Positions 35,643 through 47,663 of a stretch of DNA of 64,000 bases are shown piece after piece. Origin of the DNA: Clytia hemisphaerica. Lineage: Eukaryota; Cnidaria; Hydrozoa; Leptothecata; Clytiidae. The stretch is from contig CACVBU010000491.1 of NCBI GenBank assembly GCA_902728285.1, positions 434,001-498,000 on the forward strand, in the 5' to 3' direction. The first letter of the stretch is position 1; each line of letters starts with the position of its first letter. The notes beneath the pieces were generated by a model. It had not been told where the DNA came from and made no database searches. It saw nothing but the letters and a program-made list of their open reading frames with translations. The translations under genes and the position numbers were made by a program.

Positions 35643-35864
35643 ACCTTGGATGCGATGGACCACCCTATTGTTTGGCTAGTCGAATCATAGAGAATAATCC
35701 TGACCTGTACGATTGGGCTGTTATGTTACCAGGACTTGGCCACCTAAGCATGAATCAAGTCAAATCCTATTTTCAGGTACATTTTTTTGTATTTACACCA
35801 TAAATATTTCATGTGATCATTTATGATTTAAATCTGACAACTTTGATCATGTACATGGAGTATT

Positions 35865-35991
35865 CACCCGTCAATGGAAGTAGTAACTGATACGCATCAA
35901 TACGATGCGCTCAAATCAGACTGATGCTTATCAAGTTGATTCGCTGTTCTCGTGCGCTAGAGCATAGCGCGACTGATAGGCATCAGTTACT
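35865..35991 (+). repeat. Left TIR of element C
   Basis: 127 bp starting CACCCGTCAATGGAAG. It contains internal inverted blocks (AGTAACTGAT / ATCAGTTACT) that could act as repeated binding sites. It is 122/127 identical to the inverse of 61106-61232. Confidence 0.93.
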
Positions 35992-36680
35992 CTTTTCAAC
36001 GCAATGAGCATGCGCGTAAAACGCTTTAACCATATTCAAAATGGTAGCAGTAGCTGTAGCGTTAATGGCGGTAAAAATATTCGCTTGGATTTGGATGGAT
36101 GATGGAAGCAACGTGACGAACGTGACCCCTTTTGTTTGGACTTTTGGAAGATGATATCTTCTGTTCTCACTATTTATGCTGTACTGTGTTAATCATGTTT
36201 TTTAATATATCACATTCACATTGAATAATCATTGGATTAATTTAAGATTACACCACCGAGCGAACATCTTGAATGAAATTATATGATCTTGCATGATTTT
36301 TAATATCCAACGACGCTGTTTTATTTACCCGCAAGAGATTCTATAATGGTAGATTAAGGAGCTGCAGCACGGCATTGCACTGCATGCACAGTACGACCCT
36401 GCTCTGCAGCCCGGCGCACCGGACACAATAAGTGGATGTCGGGTGTGTCAGAATACTTTTTACCACTGCACAGCCCCAACACCGGACTTATGAAAGTCCA
36501 AAGTTCAATGTGTTCAGTGTGCTGGTCTGTAACTTTTTATTGAATGTAGATTGTAGATAGAATGTAAATTAAGTTGTAAGTTAAGTAATATGTTGTTTTC
36601 TTTTCATATACAAAATTGCCATACCAGAAAAATTTGCTGTCTAGCGTTGATGAAAGTCACCCCTTGCTTATGAAAGTATA

Positions 36681-37060
36681 ACCTCGATTGACAGTATCAA
36701 GTTAGTGCCTTGACCAGACGTAGACGATCTCAATCGAATGGAATGAGGAATCGACGATCGAACCAATCAAACCAAATCGAACGCAATCAACCGATTGAAA
36801 TTCGATTGTCGAAAGCAATTGATTCTCAATCGAATATTACCACTATGTATGGATAATGGGTCTTAGAACCTTTTGATACGTAAAATATAGATAGATTTCA
36901 GATTCGATTGATGTTCAATAGACCTTTTTTTAAAGAGACAGCCATGTTGAATAATATGTCGAAAAAAAGGTCTATTGCGTTCGATTGATGTTCGATCGTC
37001 GATTCCGTTCGATTGAGATCGTCTGGTCAAGGCACTAACTGGATAATGTCAATCGAGGTT
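36681..37060. mobile_element. CGATTGA-rich foldback MITE
   Basis: The arms start AACCTCGATTGACA and TTAGTGCCTTGACCAGACG and recur inverted at 37010-37060. The interior is made of CAATCGAA-type repeats. A related CGATTGAA-rich block is at 18.7-19.05 kb, and partial arms recur near 37.26-37.38 kb. It lies upstream of the KDZ coding start. Confidence 0.65.
36842..36897 (+). repeat. Shared tail sequence with GATA microsatellite, copy 2
   Basis: GGATAATGGGTCTTAGAACC followed by AAAATATAGATAGAT; pairs with 35586-35642. Confidence 0.5.
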
Positions 37061-38390
37061 CAGAGGTTAGGATTACAGAAGTCTGCCTTACTGTGCCACA
37101 GATTTTACAGTTAAGTTCCGTAATACAACTCTTAAGGTAGCTGATCCGGACAGGACATCAAAGGGCGTCAAACACTCTTCTTTGCTTTACGTTAAATGCA
37201 ATCGAACGATATAATCGAATGCAGTCAAACAACAATCGAACCAATCAAATATTACCCAGAATTTTGATGTCGATTGAGATTCGGTTGCGTTCGACAATCG
37301 AATTTCAATCATTTGATTGCGTTCGATTCGGTTCGATTGGTTTCATCGTCGATTCCGTTCGATTGAGATCGTCTGGTCTTGAGCACCCACCGACACGTCT
37401 GGTGTATATAAGGGAAAGATACTTTTTGACACCAGACAAAAACACTGGACTGTCGAGTGCGCTGACAGACAGGTGGACACTTCTAAAATTTGTTTCAAAT
37501 TTTTGCTGTTTTGGTTGGTCAGGCATTTGATGGCTACACAAATTTCCCTCCATTGATGCAAGTTTACTCGATCTCACGGTAGTCCTTTAGGCAGGGTCCT
37601 ACCATTTTGTTTTGATTGACATCTACACCACAGCTTTGTTCTTGTTTACTTCATAGAAATTCTTTCGTAACCATTGAAATCAACTTAAAAAACCTTGGTG
37701 TTGTAAACATCAATCAAGATGGTAGTAGGATCTCTACAAAACATAATGTAACACAGCAGATTTCTAATGACACATACATCATCATTCATCATTTTGTTTA
37801 CATTTTGTTTGAAATTGCCTGTTAAGATGAGCTCAAATGAGCACATTGAACTGCATTGAATACACTTTATCAGAAAGTATAAAATCAGGGGTGAATCAGG
37901 AGGTAGACAAACACTGAACTCTAAAAAAAGTGGCTTGATAGATCCTAGCCAGTCCCCGAAAGCTCATTCTAGAAGGTTAGAACAATGGCATTGTTTACCT
38001 CCCAAAATAAGAAAAGGCTGAATGTTAAATTAAATGAGTAGATGAGTTTCATGAAAATTTCTATTGTGTCACTAAATGCCTAGTGCGCATGCTCATGAAT
38101 CAGAGATTTTCAATAAACTTGAAAATTGAAATAATTGAAATAATTCCTATGGGAATCAATTTTTTTTAATAACCATAATTATAGGTTTTATTTTTTAAAA
38201 ATTTGTGTTCTTCCTCAAAGAGAAATCTGCTCCCTCAATGAATGAAATTGTACATGCCAAATAGAATGATTTGAATTTACAAACAAAAATGCACAAAAAT
38301 GATTGCTGTGTACTTGAAAATTATTAGCAAAAAAGTTTGTTTGAAGTCTAAATTGATGAATATAATATAGATTGTTATTGTTTTAAAGGT

Positions 38391-41300
38391 ATGCAATTTT
38401 CAAGAAAAAGAAATGCATCAAAAATTAAATCAAAATGGATTGGATGTGGGAAAACAAAGACCAAATTGACAGGTCCACCAGAACGTTCCTCCCACCAAAA
38501 GCCTAATGATACTTCTAAATTGCCACCTGATGTTATTAATACTGATGAAGAAATTGAAGTTGGAAATTTCCACAATTTTGACGAGGAATTGATCATACCT
38601 AAGACTAAGAGGCAGTGTTATGGTGTGAGCAAAGAAAAAGAATTTAAATGTTGGGAGAAGCATAACATTGACTATTGCTCCCTTTATTCAATGAAGTTTG
38701 ACACTCTCCCAACATATTGCTGCTTTTGCAATGGAGAATTCAGTTCAAGCTTTATATGGTGTAAATCATGTGGACCTCTCTCGTTTTATTGTCACGATTG
38801 TGCAAATAAAGTTCACCAGAACACTCTATTTCATTCCTTGGTCGAGGTGAAGGTAACAGCACTCTTTTTATTTTTGTTGATTTCTGAACTAATTATTCTA
38901 TTTTACTAAGCTTTTTATACAGGGAAGTAAAGCTTTTGTCTCAATTATCCATTTTTCTATTCACTTCAAATACAGAAAGTTTATACATGCTCATTTTACT
39001 TTCTAGGTTGATGGAAGTATTGAGTCATTTCAGGTCAAGTCCATTTTGCAAAGCGAGCATACACGAAAGTGCTTATCAGCTTATTCAAGAATATTGACTG
39101 TCATCTCAGAAACAGGTTTATAGATTTTTATGAGCATGCCTTTTCATTAGGGGATGCCAACATTTTGGATTTGCCTTACATATTGTGTTGTGTTGTCTTA
39201 CTTACTAATTGTGGAATAAAATGCTATGTGGGTGGTTTTCATGAAATTTTTTAAAGGGGGGTTACTATTAAAATGATGGGGGTCAAAGTTTCCATTTTGA
39301 ACGTATGGCTACAACGGGTAACTGAAATAATTAAATTGATTTTTTGAAATTATTGTTAATATATATATTGTTAAATAAACTGAAGCATGACATTTATTGA
39401 ACGTTTGCTTTACTACTGGTCTGGTCTAAATTGGCATTCAGAGTCTTAAAATTGGGGTTAAGCACAGAAGAGTAGATAAAAAGCCAAAAGACTTCATTGT
39501 GTGAATATGTTGATTGTTAGATTTGTTATTTTTTGTCCTAATAGTCACTCATGGGAAGATTGAGCTTATTAAAAAAGTAAAAAAGTTTCCAAAAAGTGGT
39601 TTGTCTTTTCAAAATTCAAATTTTAGGGCTTTATACTTTCTGAAGCTTGAAGTTATCTCCAAAACAATTTGTTTTTTCTCTTTAATGTTTCAGAAAACTG
39701 TCCATATTTTATGCATATTTTATCATAATATTGTACTCTAGGTTCCAGTTACCAATGTGTTATATATTTTTGCAAATGTCAAGAAGAGTTCAATACATTG
39801 ATACACCTTGATTTATGGCCAGTGACACCCTTGAAGCCAAACACAGTTTTATCAATAAATTTGCTGCATCTGTTTGTATCATTGCAATTAGAAGGGAAAA
39901 TATCTTTTACATCTTTTTGTGATGGCCTATCATGGAAAAGTGGTGTGGTAGACTCTGATCTGGTAAATTCTTTTTCATATTTGTTTTAGAAAAAAAGCCC
40001 TCTTTTTTACATTTCTTGGTGAAAATATTTTAAACTAAAGCTTGTATGCATTTGTGATTGGCACAAAAATGGAAAAGGGTGTAGACTCTCTTCTAGACAG
40101 TTAAAACAAATTAACATACCACATACAATTGACTTTTTCAGAGGAGGCACCTAAACCGCATGTCGCAAACTGATTCATTGGACCAATTTAGACATTTCCG
40201 TCGGCAACTAACCAGTCTGAAAACAATATGTGGAAATTATGATGGCTTAGGAAAGTGTGCATCCTGTCCAAAGGTAATAAGTCAATAATAGGTTTCAGAC
40301 TTAGCAAAGAACAAAACTAATCCGTAGATGGTATTTTAATTTATATATACTTTTAATTGGCTTAGAAGTGATGCAGTGTGAAAATTCAGGTTCAAGCTAA
40401 TTGCAATGTTTTTGTTATTTTTAGGATAATGGTTGTGTCTTTTATTGCCTTGATGCCAATTTTGGCCTTGTGCTTAAAGCTTCTGCATCAAAATCAAAAC
40501 GACTTGCCATTCGGTCTGAAAACTTGTTCATTTTGGATCAAGATGTCAAAGCATTTATGGAAAGTTATGATGACTCGTTGAAAACAAAGGTATATAGATT
40601 GACACAAATTATAATAAAAATAAGATAAATGAACAGAATTTCTCAAAATAGTTTTACTGATTAAAATCTTATTACAGGATGCCAAATTTTCACAACAACA
40701 TACTGTGAACCCCTCCTTTACAAAGGTAGGGGTAGAGCCTCCAAAAAATCGGGGAAAATAATATAGGGAATAGGGAAAAAATCTTATAAAAGGAGGGGTA
40801 GATTTTCAAAAGGAGGACAAAGAATTTTGAATTTTTAGAGGGAAATTTGTAACAATAGACAGCAGCTTAAAACATGAATTGTATACCCTGGAGTATATAA
40901 TATTTAATTTAATTTAATGCGTCTGCAGATGTCATAATCATTCTTTTTAAATCTTAGGATTGTAGTAACTTTCAAGCTGGAAACAACTTAAGATCCAAGC
41001 GGAAGACAAAGAAGCTCAGTGTCACAGGAATATTTGGAATGTCATGCCGGCACGAATTCCCAAAACTTTTTTTGAACATGCAACATGGTGAAAGGTAATA
41101 TCTATTTACAACAGCCTGACAAACAGTGGTTAGTTAAAATCTTTGAAATATAATTTTCCTGAAAGTACATGATATTAGATACATTACTTTTCCGTCAGAT
41201 TCTTTCCCAATTTCTGCCATACCATCTAAAACGGAAACCAAGATTCTCTTACCAGAAATTTCGTTGAAATGCATTGTTTTTGTCGAAGATTTCAGAAATT

Positions 41301-44300
41301 TTGATACTATGCAAATTCCCGAATTCCGACTTGCGCACCTTCTGCCATCTAGCTCCTTCGTCAATTGTGAAACCCCCTTCAAATAGGGTTGTTGTACGTT
41401 GTTATATTGAGAAAAAAATTGCACTTTTGTGTTTTCAGACTTGGCTATGCTGTACTTTTACTTGAACGCATACTGAAGGAAACCGAAAACAAGAACTTAA
41501 ACATTCACATTATATATGACATTGCTTGCGTTTTGAAGTCCCATTTGCAGGTTTTACTTTACATAATATTATTAGAGTAGTATGCTGCTGTACTACAGCT
41601 AAAATATCCCATCAAAGCCATTCAGTTCTTTTTTTAAAATGTTGATAAAAAAGGAGAACCTTCAAGAGGCATTGATACTGTGTACTGAAATGACACTAAA
41701 GTCTGTCTCGAAATAATTTGCAGCTGGAGAAAAAAATGGCTGTAACTTTTGATAGAATTCGAATCAAGTTGCGATTTTGTGCTCGTTAAAAAGATATTCG
41801 TGAGTGGGATATTATCAAGTAGAAAAATTGAGAAAAAAAAGGAAAATGAAAATGAAAAATGAAGAAGAAAAAAATCAACTTTTTGTAGAAATGTGGTATA
41901 TTTACCATTTTCACAGGAGTGACTCTTCAATCTTAGATCATCATCAATGTGAAAAAATTTTATAAAAGTATTCATTCAATCAAAAAATATCAAACAAAGT
42001 TTATTACTGGTTGATCGACAAAAGGCTGTTTTTTTGTCGTTTTTTACCAGTTTTTACTATTTTATAGAGTCAACCAGCAATAAACTTTCTTTGATATCTT
42101 TTGATTGAATGAATATTTTTGAATTTTTTTTTGACAGTGATGATGATCTATGATTGAAGAATCACTCCTGTGAAAATGGTAATTATACCACATTTCTACA
42201 AAAAGTTGATTTTTTTCTTCTTCATTTTTCATTTTCCTTTTCCTTTTTTTTCTCAATTTTTTTACTTGATAATATTCCACTCACGAATATCATTTTAACA
42301 AGCACTTAATCGCAACTTGATTCGAACTCTATCAAAAGTTACAGCCATTTTTGTCTCCAGCTGCATTATTCCATCTCCATTATTTCGAGACAGACTTTAC
42401 ACTACTTTTTTTATTTACTATATTTTTAGAAAAAGAAAACATTTAACAAGTATCAACACTTCAAGTTTGGTATCCCAGTTTTCCATTCTTATGGTCATAA
42501 AGGAGACTGCCAGGTTATTAATATGCTAATGATTTTATATGATTTCAAACAGTTTAGTTTTTTCAGTTTGGCCTTTTTCAATTTACTTTGGACTTTGTCA
42601 CAAGTGGACTCTCACCCATTTCTTTCAAATCTTTGCTTTTTGAAAGAAATATCCCACGTTTTTACAGATACCTCAAGCTTTTTATAAAGCTTATAAAAAT
42701 AAGGTTCTTTGAGAAAGGAGAAGTCTGTATGAATACATTATGTAAAACACTTTACTTTGAGACTTTTTAAAAATATATCCCAGCATCTAGAATGACAGAT
42801 GGGCTTTCTTGAAGTGACTGAGAAAGAGCTACAATGTGATTTAAAATCTACCAGTTCTTTTATTTACTCCATTAATCGATTATCAGGTCATTGTTCCCAA
42901 CTCATACGTTTCATATTCTTTTTCTTAATTATAAGGTGAAAAATTCAATAAGGAGATTGGATACATTCGGACTGATGGATGGAGAACTAATGGAGAGATT
43001 ATGGTCTTACCTTCGATCATTTTCAAAAATAACAAAGGAAATGACCCCTGCCCACCGCACAGATTTGCTAAGTGATGCACTGATGCATTTTGGCTCTAAA
43101 AAAATGGGAAACATCGGTATTTGTTACTTTCTAAAACCTTAGCTTCTGTTATTTTGGGTTTTCAATACGACATGATTTTTGGTGTTGCCACCAAAGTTGT
43201 GTTATTTGAAAATCATCAACAAAAATGAAACATTTCCATACCAAAGTATTGTACAGCCTTAACTTGTATTTTCAAACATGTTCAAACATAATGATTTTAG
43301 CGGTACTCAAATAAAGCCACTATGGCTAAAATTCCTGATAAAAGGCCTAAAATGTTAACACAAATAGGGGAAAAGTTATCCAAGTATTCTATTTGTTCGA
43401 TTTCTGTCTCTTTTCGTCTCAATTTTACGGAAGTTTTCTTCTATAATATAAAAAATATTGTTAAGGCTCATTTGTGGAGTAGTTTAATAATCTAAGTACT
43501 TTACTGAAATCAATTCTATATCCTAAAATCTTTGTAGCCCAGTTGTTATCGTGACCCGATTATCAATTTGAATCACCTACTTTTTTACATAAAACTATGT
43601 TCTTTCAGGAAAATACCTTGTGTTTTTACATCACAAAGCAACCGAAACTGTAAATTCTTGCAACACAGAGATTGAATCGATATGCTCAAAACTACCTGGT
43701 AAATAAATGTTTTGAATTAAAACGTTTGCTTCTTCTATTAATCGTACTAGATCTTTGTAAAAACAGCTATAACTGCAATGTCTTTTTGGTTATATTATCG
43801 TAAAGCCTTTTATTTTTTGCTTATTTCTGATTATGACTTTTTTCTGTGTTTCTAGTTGTTGTGAATGAGGAAATTATCAAAACGTGGAAAATAGAGGAAG
43901 ACAATATCGTAAGCAAGAACGGAAAAGCTCTAGAAGCAGGTAACTACACTGTTCCTACTATGTACTACTACTACTACTACTGCTACTACAATCAATATTT
44001 GATGACACACACATCGCAGCTGATTAATTTCTATCTACATTAGGTTTTATCGCCACTGTCGAAAGGTCAACAGTATATGTAAGGGAGTGAATAATAGGGG
44101 GGGGGTAATGTGGTTCTTCGAAAAATTATCAACAGATAAAAAATGTTTTGGGTGTCTCATTAAAAAGAGTTTTCAAAGATTTTGTATGTAATCTTTTTGT
44201 TCCTCTTCAGTTACAGGGACTATTTGACTAAACTATCAAGGAGACTTGACATGACGAATTAACAGCTCAAAAAGACAGTGACACAAACAAAGACAATGAC

Positions 44301-46825
44301 AAAAACAAAAACAAAGACAATAACAAAAAGCAAAAACAAACACAACAGACAATGACGCCTCTGTAATTTAGCTTATGGAATTTTCGTGGAAATTTGATTT
44401 TTGAGGGTTTGAGTATCGTCCGCGAATTAGGTCTTAAAGGAAATCTGGGAAGACTGTTTTCCGCGAAGTAGAAAAATAAATCAGCAATGTCAAGTAACTA
44501 TCAAAATCTTTACTAGCATCCAATCCGTAATTTAATGACTAAAATTCGAAATCCGCGAAAGTCCTTGTGAAAGTTTATCCCATTTAAAAGGTTGACTTAG
44601 TTTTATTAGTTCTGTTAGTTTCTGAAAAAACATGTCGGACCTGGTTAATGAAAAAGGATGCACTGCACTGTGTTTCCATCATTCTTACTTAAACGGAAAC
44701 ATGAAAACTACTCTTCAATTCTTATTCATTCAATTTCCGTTTTCTTCAGCACCTGCAGATTGGAAGCACTCCTATTACCTCAAACTTAAAGATTTCTACA
44801 AAGAGTCTGCTTTAGTTCTAATGAGCGAAAAAGTATGTGACGCTGCAATGCACCAACGTAAAGCTAAAAGGTAAATGGTTAAGACAAATCATAATAAAAT
44901 GTATTCTTTCATTTTATTTATCATTGAAAATTTTTTTAATCCTTCAAAATCTTTCACATACTGTGGAACTGTATATTATAGAAGCAAATTATGTCTTCTT
45001 TCTGACCCTGATGCTTTTAAAGAAAGTTTTTGACCTCTAACGTAAAATGTTGCACTTCTACTTTTCAGACTCGAGCGAAGCTTAACATCGTTTGAAAAGG
45101 TTCATAAAATAGCTAAAAGATGGAAAACCACAGAGAGCCAATTTCGCAATCAACATCTGTCTTTTTTGCAAGAAAAGTCGAACGAAACAGCATCCACACT
45201 GTACAGCAGGTGCTCCGAAAGACTAATGTTGCTAACTCTAAAGAAACGATATGCAGGTAAGTGTTTTTAGTGACACCTATTAACATTCTATTCAAAAATC
45301 TCGAGTTACCATAGAAAATTACAAATTAGGCGCGTTGATACTTTAAACGTTGTAGTGTATGAGGAACTTTCAATTCAAATGATAAAGTGAAGTGTGATGT
45401 GTCGATTTGGTTGTAATGAAGTGCAATAAAAATCCGTTTTTCTACTTTTAGATGGTTCAGCTATAGCAACGAGGTTGAGCAAACAAATCAATAAAGTGTG
45501 CAAAGAAATAAAGAATTTATTGGCTTCATACAATTCCATGCGATCAGAGATTTCGCCTAAATTCAAACCTGTTGATTATAAAGAGGCTCTAGATGTCAAG
45601 TCTTCAATATATAACGAAATAAATCTTGTATCCAACTTGGATGAGGTAAGTGTAAAAGTGTGTAAAAAAGGTCATAAGTAGAGGAGCAAAAAGAGAAATC
45701 TATTAGTTTGAGCTAAGCCCGGGGGGGCACTTAAGGTAAATGACTTACCAGACGTTCGGCCCTTAAGGGTCGGTTTTTCATAGTTCAGTTAGTGCACTGT
45801 AAGGGTAGGAAATTACAAAACTTCACAGAACTGCACTGTAAGGGTAGGAAATTGTAATAAAAGGCCAATTTTTTGGTAAAATTGGCAAAAAAATTGGGCA
45901 ATTATGGAGTAAAATTGGTCAATTTTGGAGGAAAATTTCCACATTTTCTTGGAAATTGCAAAAATTTCGCCCTTACGGGCAAGAAACTTTGAAAAAGTGC
46001 ACTGTAAGGGTACGATTTTTCATGGAAATTCACTGCACTGTAAGGGTCCGATTTTGGAAGCCAAATTTTGGGCCGAACGTATGGTCGTTTTCAGATCGAG
46101 TGCCCCCCCCCCCCGGGGAGCTAAGAGATTGGGTGAAACGTTCGAAGTATTTCGAGGGTCAATCGGTGCAAGTTTAGTGTGTGTAAAGAACCATCCATTG
46201 ATGGTACTAAGTCTTTAAGTTCCAACCGGGTCTTCCTATAAACTTTCGACCACATTTCGATATTGTCAAATTTTCTTCAAGGACGTTTTATGGATGAAGT
46301 CTACTATCGCAAAAAAGTGTCCTTCATAATGGTTTGGTCTCAAATTTGAATCCTTACAGTTTCTTCTCTCCTCTTTCATTTTAGGCAAGAAGTTCACAAG
46401 TCCCTATCAACGTAGTGAAGTCACTCGTACAATTCTACCTCAGAAAACAAAGAGCACAAGAAGAAATAATTATCGTCGAGGAAGAAATGAGATCGACATT
46501 GCACTTTTGGGAAAATCAATTGACTTTTCTTGATGAATGTGCTTCACACCAAACTTCTGTTGGGATTAGATACCTCTTAAGAGAAAGAATCTTGATTGTG
46601 AAGAACTTCCTTGGGGATTTAAAAAAACTCTTTGAGTTTGCTACCGAGCCAGTAGAACGAGTAGAAATTAATCACACGAATAATCATATCTCCTTGAATG
46701 GCTCCGAAAATGAAGAGTACCTATTCAGTGATCAAGATTTTTCGAGCGATGAAGAAGCCATATCATCTGGTGACAGTGACAGCGACACTGGTGACTCTGT
46801 TTTAAGTGATGACTTGTACATATAA
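38391..46825 (+). CDS. KDZ (Kyakuja-Dileera-Zisupton) transposase, 16 exons
   Basis: Exons are 38391-38852, 39007-39115, 39742-39962, 40142-40273, 40425-40589, 40678-40725, 40958-41094, 41439-41550, 42430-42513, 42936-43116, 43609-43698, 43856-43939, 44750-44870, 45069-45256, 45452-45645 and 46385-46825. All have GT-AG borders and consistent phases, giving about 922 residues with no stop. Exon 1 has a zinc cluster (CCFC, WCKSCG, CHDCANKVH); exon 3 has CKCQEEF and LWPVTP, both typical of KDZ proteins. Catalytic acids are D in LDANFG (codon 40452), D in YDIAC (41518) and E in DGELMERLW (42984). FHSYGHKGDCQ is also diagnostic. The C terminus is coiled coil ending in an acidic tail. An upstream non-coding exon is possible, because TTTTAAAG before the ATG resembles an acceptor. 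The frame appears intact. Confidence 0.93.
41695..42401. mobile_element. Foldback element in a KDZ intron
   Basis: Two arms of about 330 bp are near-complementary over their whole length around a centre near 42,040. The outer ends are TAAAGTCTGTCTCGAAATAA and its inverse. The arms share TGTAGAAATGTGGTATA and GTTACAGCCATTTTT-type blocks in opposite orientation. It lies wholly within the intron between exons 8 and 9 of the transposase, and the transcript could form a very long hairpin. Confidence 0.8.
43960..43992 (+). repeat. TAC microsatellite
   Basis: A run of TAC trinucleotides just after a transposase exon. Confidence 0.7.
45718..46117. mobile_element. Poly-G/poly-C ended MITE with 8-bp duplication in the last KDZ intron
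   Basis: It starts CCCGGGGGGGCAC and ends GTG-C-run-GGG, with subterminal inverted AACGT/CGTTCGGCC blocks. It is flanked by GAGCTAAG at 45710-45717 and 46118-46125. The interior repeats GCACTGTAAGGGTA. It is a relative in style of 24961-25368. Confidence 0.8.
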
Positions 46826-47089
46826 ATTATTTTGCCAATGATGTTTGCTATTTTTTACTGTTGTATATAACTATCGTTACAAAGAAAAGCATTTTTTACC
46901 TGCGTCTTTTTCTTCTCTGATGTATCTTGGTAGTGGTTCTCAAAATACCCTGAAAGAAGTTTATTCCGAACTGAATTTATGGGCTTTTGTTTGAGTTACC
47001 CGTATTTAGTTTAAGCAATCTGATTAAATTCATTCCCCTCAAGTATCTTTCCTTCATTACACAATTTCGCCCATATCTTTTCTACTTTG

Positions 47090-47377
47090 CTAAATACCTT
47101 TGACGCAATCGTTCACGATACGTGTTGAGGTGGATAGCTTAGTATGAAAGTATCCCTCGCTACTCTCTCGCTTTTCTAAATACCTTTGACGCAATCGTTC
47201 ACGATACGTGTTGAGGTGGATAGCTTAGTATGAAAGTATCCCTCGCTACTCTCTCGCTTTGCTAAATACCTTTGACGCAATCGTTCACGATACGTGTTGA
47301 GGTGGATAGCTTAGTAGGAAAGTATCCCTCGCTACTCTCTCGCTTTGCTAAATACCTTTGACGCAATCATTCACGAT
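47090..47377. repeat. 86-bp tandem repeat (about 3.3 units)
   Basis: CTAAATACCTTTGACGCAAT starts at 47090, 47176, 47262 and 47348, an exact 86-bp period with very few differences. A detached partial unit resumes at 47664 after an inserted MITE. It lies just downstream of the transposase stop codon. Confidence 0.9.
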
Positions 47378-47663
47378 CACTGACCTATATTTAAAACCCT
47401 GGACTAAGCTACATCCGCCATCTTTGATTGGAGTTTTTTGAAAAGTGGTACCCGAGGAGAAGCCATTGCAATGTTAAAAATTAACGTCTAACGCCGCTAC
47501 ATCATCAAAAGAATTTGAGGAAAAGTAGACCTAGCGCTCTCGATGCATTTACACCGCTATTGAGTAGTGCCGCCATTAGGGTACCACTTTTTAAAAAACT
47601 CCGATCAAAGATTTTGGTTGGCCGAGATTGAGTAGCTTGGTCCAGGGTATATAAAGGTCAGTG
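47378..47663. mobile_element. hAT-like MITE inserted in the 86-bp repeat
   Basis: It starts CACTGACCTATAT and ends ATATAAAGGTCAGTG, with TIRs of about 32 bp and inner inverted blocks (GGTACC and AAAAAACTCC). TTCACGAT flanks at 47370-47377 and 47664-47671. Removing it and one duplication restores the repeat unit. Confidence 0.9.

Larger units (their letters stand above)
32851..35776 (+). pseudogene. 5' exons of the element B transposase-like (DUF6589-like) gene
   Basis: Exon 1 starts at ATG 32851 and aligns to the element A protein (CLCKLHHSW, FRISTSKKF, DYLQYLR); its donor is unclear. Exon 2 (33465-34471) carries FVCDICI, WCDLLKTIG, a KTINGK/PAGSVTLYNNW segment and GDLETFF. It has an in-frame TAG at 33881-33883, one extra T in the T-run at about 34136-34142, and one lost A near 34190 that restores the frame. 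Exon 3 (from 35200, joined in phase) has CDEC and REWTYY. After about 190 bp of AT-rich insertion it continues YLGCDGPPYCLASRI and PGLGHLSMNQVKSYFQ, with a donor at 35777. This motif order resembles the DUF6589-type proteins of invertebrate transposons. The gene resumes at 61649 beyond element C. Confidence 0.7.

Noticed and set aside
36042..36125. ATG (MVAVAVALMAV) just inside the left TIR as KDZ exon 1
   Set aside because: No convincing donor in phase with the 38.39-kb exon, and the peptide is low complexity; left out of the gene model.
47090..47390. CRISPR-like array
   Set aside because: The 86-bp units are contiguous with no unique spacers, and the context is an intron-rich eukaryotic transposon; it is an ordinary tandem repeat.
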